Shown: positions 12,550 to 15,316 of the stretch, piece by piece
Layout: each line of letters opens with the position of its first letter
Position numbering within the stretch: the first letter of the stretch is position 1
Source of the DNA: CAYOHG01 sp964465125
GTDB lineage: Bacteria; Planctomycetota; Phycisphaerae; UBA1845; Fen-1342
Direction: 5' to 3'
DNA length: 15,316 nt
Assembly: GCA_964465125.1 (NCBI GenBank)
Contig: CAYXIO010000077.1
Span: 1-15,316, forward strand
Position numbers and translations under genes: made by a program
Notes under the pieces: model-generated
Databases searched by the model: none
What the model saw: only the letters and a program-made list of their open reading frames with translations
Told to the model about the DNA's origin: nothing

Positions 12550-14840
12550 CTCGCCCGCTGATCGAACGCAACCGCGCCGCGCGACGCCGACCCTCGCATC
12601 TCACGATCCGGCTGCTGGGCGCTTCCCGCCGGCAACGCCTCCTGCTCGCCGCGCTGAGCGTCGCGCTCTTCATCGCCCTGATCCTTGCGTCGCCGGCCAG
12701 CGTCCCGAACCCCGCCGGACCTGTGCAGTGGGCCTACATCGGCCCCGGCGCCGGCCTCGCCCTGGTCGGCTCGTTCCTGACCATCCTGCTGGCGATGGTG
12801 TCCGCACTGCTCGCCCTGATCACCTACCCCCTGCGGTTGCTCTGGCGGCTGATTCGCGGCAGAAAAATCCTCCGCCGAGCGCAGGTGCGGCGCGTCGTCG
12901 TGGTCGGTCTCGACGGCCTTGAACCGACGCTCGCCGAGCAGTTCATGAGCGAAGGCCGGCTGCCGAACCTGAGCCGGCTAAAGGAAAGCGGCAGCTACCT
13001 GCGCCTCGGCACCACCTGGCCGCCGCTGTCGCCGGTCGCCTGGTCGTCGTTCAGCACCGGCACCAACCCAGGCAAGCACAACATCTTCGACTTCATCATG
13101 CGGACGGCGAACTACCGTCCGACGATTTCCTCCGTGCGCATCCGCGAGCCGCGCCGCAAACTGAAGATCGGTTCGCTGGTGATTCCGCTCAGCAAGCCGG
13201 ACATCGCCGGCCTGCGCCGCAGCAAGCCCTTCTGGAACGTGCTGAGCGAGCACGGAATCTTCAGCGCGGTGCTGCGCGTTCCGATCACCTTCCCGCCCGA
13301 CCGCTTCAAGGGCGTTCAGCTCTCCGCCATGTGCGTGCCCGACCTGCGCGGCACGCAGGGCGTGTTCTCGTACTACGTCGAGGAGGGCGAGGTCGGTGCG
13401 ACGATGGACGGCGACGTGGGCGGCGACCGCATCCGCGTCGAACGCCGCAACGGCTCGGTGCATTCTTACGTCCGCGGCCCGGCCAACAGCCTGCGCACCG
13501 ACGCCCCCGAGCTGCGCGCGCCCTTCCGCGTCACGCCCGGCCGCAACGGCGACGACGCGATCCTGCATCTCGGCGACGAGCGCATTCCGCTGAAGCGCGA
13601 CCGCCACAGTGAATGGGTGCGCGTGCGCTTCTCAGCCGCTCCGGGAATGAACATCCACGGCATCTGCCGCTTCTACCTGAAGCGCTACGAAGCGCCGTTC
13701 GAGCTGTACTGCACGCCGCTTCAGATCGACCCCAACCAGCCGGTCATGCCGATCGCGCATCCGTCGGTGTATTCGAGCTACCTCGCCCGCCAGCAGGGCC
13801 CGTTCTCGACGCTCGGCCTGGCCGAGGACACCTGGTCGCTCTCCGAAAAGGTGCTCAGCGAGGACGCGTTCCTCGAACAGGCCTACGACATCCACCACGA
13901 GCGCGAAGTGATGTTCTTCGACGCGCTCCGCAAGGTGAAGACCGGCGTCGTCTGCTGCGTCTTCGACGGGCCCGACCGCATTCAGCACATGTTCTTCCGC
14001 TTCCTCGACGAGCAGCACCCCGCCCTCACCCCCGAGCAGCGCGCCTCGCACCGGCACTCCATCCGCGAGATGTACGAGAAAATGGACGCGCTCGTCGGTC
14101 GCGTGATGAACGAGGTCGACAACGACCCGCGCACCGCGCTCTTCGTCATGTCCGACCACGGCTTCAAGACCTTCCGCCGCGGCGTCGACCTGAACGCCTG
14201 GCTGCGAGACCAGGGCTATTTGACGCTGCGCGGCGGTAAGCGCGTCACCGAACAGCCGTACCTCGCGGATATCGACTGGTCGCGCACCCGGGCCTACGCC
14301 GTCGGACTGGCCGGCATCTTCATCAACCAGAGGGGCCGCGAGCAGGAAGGCATCGTCGAGCCGGGAGACGAGACCCGCCGGCTCGTCGCCGAAATCACCC
14401 GCAAGCTCACCGGCCTCGTGGATTCGAAGACGAACGAAGTCGGCGTGCGCGAAGCCGTGCCGCGCGAGCAGGTCTACACCGGCCCCTACACGGAGAACGC
14501 GCCGGACATCGTCGTCGGCTACGCCGCCGGCTGGCGCATCTCCTGGGACGCCGCCATCGGCAAGTGTGGCGAGCCCGTCTTCAGCGACAATCTCAAGGCC
14601 TGGAGCGGCGACCACTGCGTCCACCCCGAGATGGTCCCCGGCGTGCTCTTCGCCAGCCGCCAGCTCAACCCGCAGAACGCGGCGATCATCGATCTCGCTC
14701 CAACCGTGCTCGAACTGTTCGGCGTCGATCGCCCCGGATACATGGACGGCAAGTCGCTGCTGCCGCGAAACGGCAAACCCGTCGCAGCCGCCACGCCGGA
14801 AAAGTCGCACAGGCCACAAGAGGTAGTACCCGCATCATGA
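12546..14840 (+). CDS. Membrane-anchored NPP-type phosphodiesterase (alkaline phosphatase superfamily)
   Basis: This 764-residue protein starts at an ATG overlapping the previous stop (ATGA). An Arg-rich N-terminus is followed by two hydrophobic segments (about 32-49 and 70-96, with YIGPGAG before the second) and an Arg-rich stretch (97-116). The catalytic domain then shows every NPP ligand in order: D123 (VVGLDGLEP), predicted nucleophile S162 (PPLSPVAWSSF), D477 and H481 (DGPDRIQH), D537-H538 (MSDHGF) and H690 (SGDHCVHPEM). These match the Asp, Thr/Ser, Asp-x3-His, Asp-His, His order of nucleotide pyrophosphatase/phosphodiesterases. The 250-residue insert between S162 and D477 probably forms the substrate cap. 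By the positive-inside rule the catalytic domain would face the cytoplasm. Substrate unknown; a nucleotide-sugar, lipid-linked or phosphoglycerol substrate is possible. Confidence 0.85.
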   Translation: MTRPLIERNRAARRRPSHLTIRLLGASRRQRLLLAALSVALFIALILASPASVPNPAGPVQWAYIGPGAGLALVGSFLTILLAMVSALLALITYPLRLLWRLIRGRKILRRAQVRRVVVVGLDGLEPTLAEQFMSEGRLPNLSRLKESGSYLRLGTTWPPLSPVAWSSFSTGTNPGKHNIFDFIMRTANYRPTISSVRIREPRRKLKIGSLVIPLSKPDIAGLRRSKPFWNVLSEHGIFSAVLRVPITFPPDRFKGVQLSAMCVPDLRGTQGVFSYYVEEGEVGATMDGDVGGDRIRVERRNGSVHSYVRGPANSLRTDAPELRAPFRVTPGRNGDDAILHLGDERIPLKRDRHSEWVRVRFSAAPGMNIHGICRFYLKRYEAPFELYCTPLQIDPNQPVMPIAHPSVYSSYLARQQGPFSTLGLAEDTWSLSEKVLSEDAFLEQAYDIHHEREVMFFDALRKVKTGVVCCVFDGPDRIQHMFFRFLDEQHPALTPEQRASHRHSIREMYEKMDALVGRVMNEVDNDPRTALFVMSDHGFKTFRRGVDLNAWLRDQGYLTLRGGKRVTEQPYLADIDWSRTRAYAVGLAGIFINQRGREQEGIVEPGDETRRLVAEITRKLTGLVDSKTNEVGVREAVPREQVYTGPYTENAPDIVVGYAAGWRISWDAAIGKCGEPVFSDNLKAWSGDHCVHPEMVPGVLFASRQLNPQNAAIIDLAPTVLELFGVDRPGYMDGKSLLPRNGKPVAAATPEKSHRPQEVVPAS

Positions 14841-15316
14841 CGTTCTCGACTCGAAACTCGACCCGCCAGCCAACGGCATTCTCGCTTCCCTCGCGCCGCG
14901 CTCGCTTCCTGCGAACCGGGGTGCTCGCCGCCGCGCTCGCTTCGCTGACGCTCGCTTCCCTCGGCTGCGGCGAGGCCGCGCAGGCCGACAGCAACGGCCA
15001 TAACCGCCGCGTGCTCGTCCTCGGCATGGACGGACTCGACCCGGTCCTGCTCAAGAAGCTCATGGACGAAGGCCGTCTGCCCAGCTTCAAGAAGCTCGCC
15101 GAGAGCGGCACTTTCATGCCGCTCGAAACCAGCATGCCGCCGCAGAGCCCCGTCGCCTGGTCCAACTTCATCTGCGGCTCACACCCCGGCACCCACGAGA
15201 TTTACGATTTCATCCACCGCGACCCGGCCCCCGACCCGGTCAAGAACCCGGGCCTGGACATCCGCGCCCTGCGTCCTGGCCTGATCGTCGGACAGATGCG
15301 GGATGAATTCGCGGTA
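14837..15316 (+). CDS. Second NPP-type phosphodiesterase, putative lipoprotein (partial, runs off the window)
   Basis: The ATG overlaps the previous stop in an ATGA, and 160 codons remain open to the end of the window. The start MTFSTRNSTRQ and an Arg-containing n-region precede a hydrophobic segment ending SLGC44, a possible lipobox although Leu stands at -2 rather than -3. The catalytic N-terminus parallels the upstream gene: D65 in VLVLGMDGLDP and S104 in MPPQSPVAWSNF, followed by PGTHEIYDF (upstream: PGKHNIFDF). It is a paralogue that should be outside the cytoplasm. The remaining metal ligands lie beyond the window, so activity cannot be judged. Confidence 0.8.
   Translation, partial: MTFSTRNSTRQPTAFSLPSRRARFLRTGVLAAALASLTLASLGCGEAAQADSNGHNRRVLVLGMDGLDPVLLKKLMDEGRLPSFKKLAESGTFMPLETSMPPQSPVAWSNFICGSHPGTHEIYDFIHRDPAPDPVKNPGLDIRALRPGLIVGQMRDEFAV

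Overview
The window is GC-rich DNA that reads like a member of the Planctomycetota, probably Phycisphaerae-like, and probably from a draft or metagenome assembly because it contains a run of ten N bases. The lineage call rests on three things: Asn-Gly-Asn calcium-binding repeats, a paired EF-hand (dockerin-like) C-terminus, and a CGxGxC plus hydrophobic plus Arg C-terminal tail. It is an inference from protein style, not a marker-gene placement.

Region 1 (1-2514, all +): the last 39 codons of a probable MurQ-type N-acetylmuramic acid 6-phosphate etherase, a GT4 glycosyltransferase interrupted by the N run (after which the correct frame differs by one base), and an HD-domain dGTPase-like triphosphohydrolase. 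Region 2 (2515-4644): a 486-base gene-free stretch ends in a near-consensus sigma-54 promoter, with two palindromes 40-85 bases upstream of it. The promoter faces a signal-peptide-bearing beta-barrel-like outer membrane protein, which is followed 17 bases later by a 64-residue hydrophobic small protein and two stem-loops.

Region 3 (4645-10526): two large secreted proteins in convergent orientation share a strong bidirectional terminator. On + is an Asp-box (BNR) beta-propeller protein with thrombospondin type-3-like calcium repeats and a C-terminal sorting-type tail. On - is a modular HExxH metalloprotease with an Ig-like domain and a dockerin-like EF-hand pair.

Region 4 (10527-15316, +): after a divergent intergenic region with a possible extended -10 promoter, three alkaline-phosphatase-superfamily genes follow with ATGA overlaps: a sulfatase-like putative lipoprotein with Thr in place of the Cys nucleophile, a membrane-anchored NPP-type phosphodiesterase with a complete set of metal ligands, and the start of a second NPP-type enzyme with a lipoprotein-type signal. 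They probably act together on an envelope phosphodiester or phosphoglycolipid-type substrate, but the substrate cannot be read from sequence. The positive-inside rule puts the middle enzyme's catalytic domain in the cytoplasm and its paralogue outside, which makes this operon, with the sigma-54 outer membrane cassette, the most interesting part of the window.
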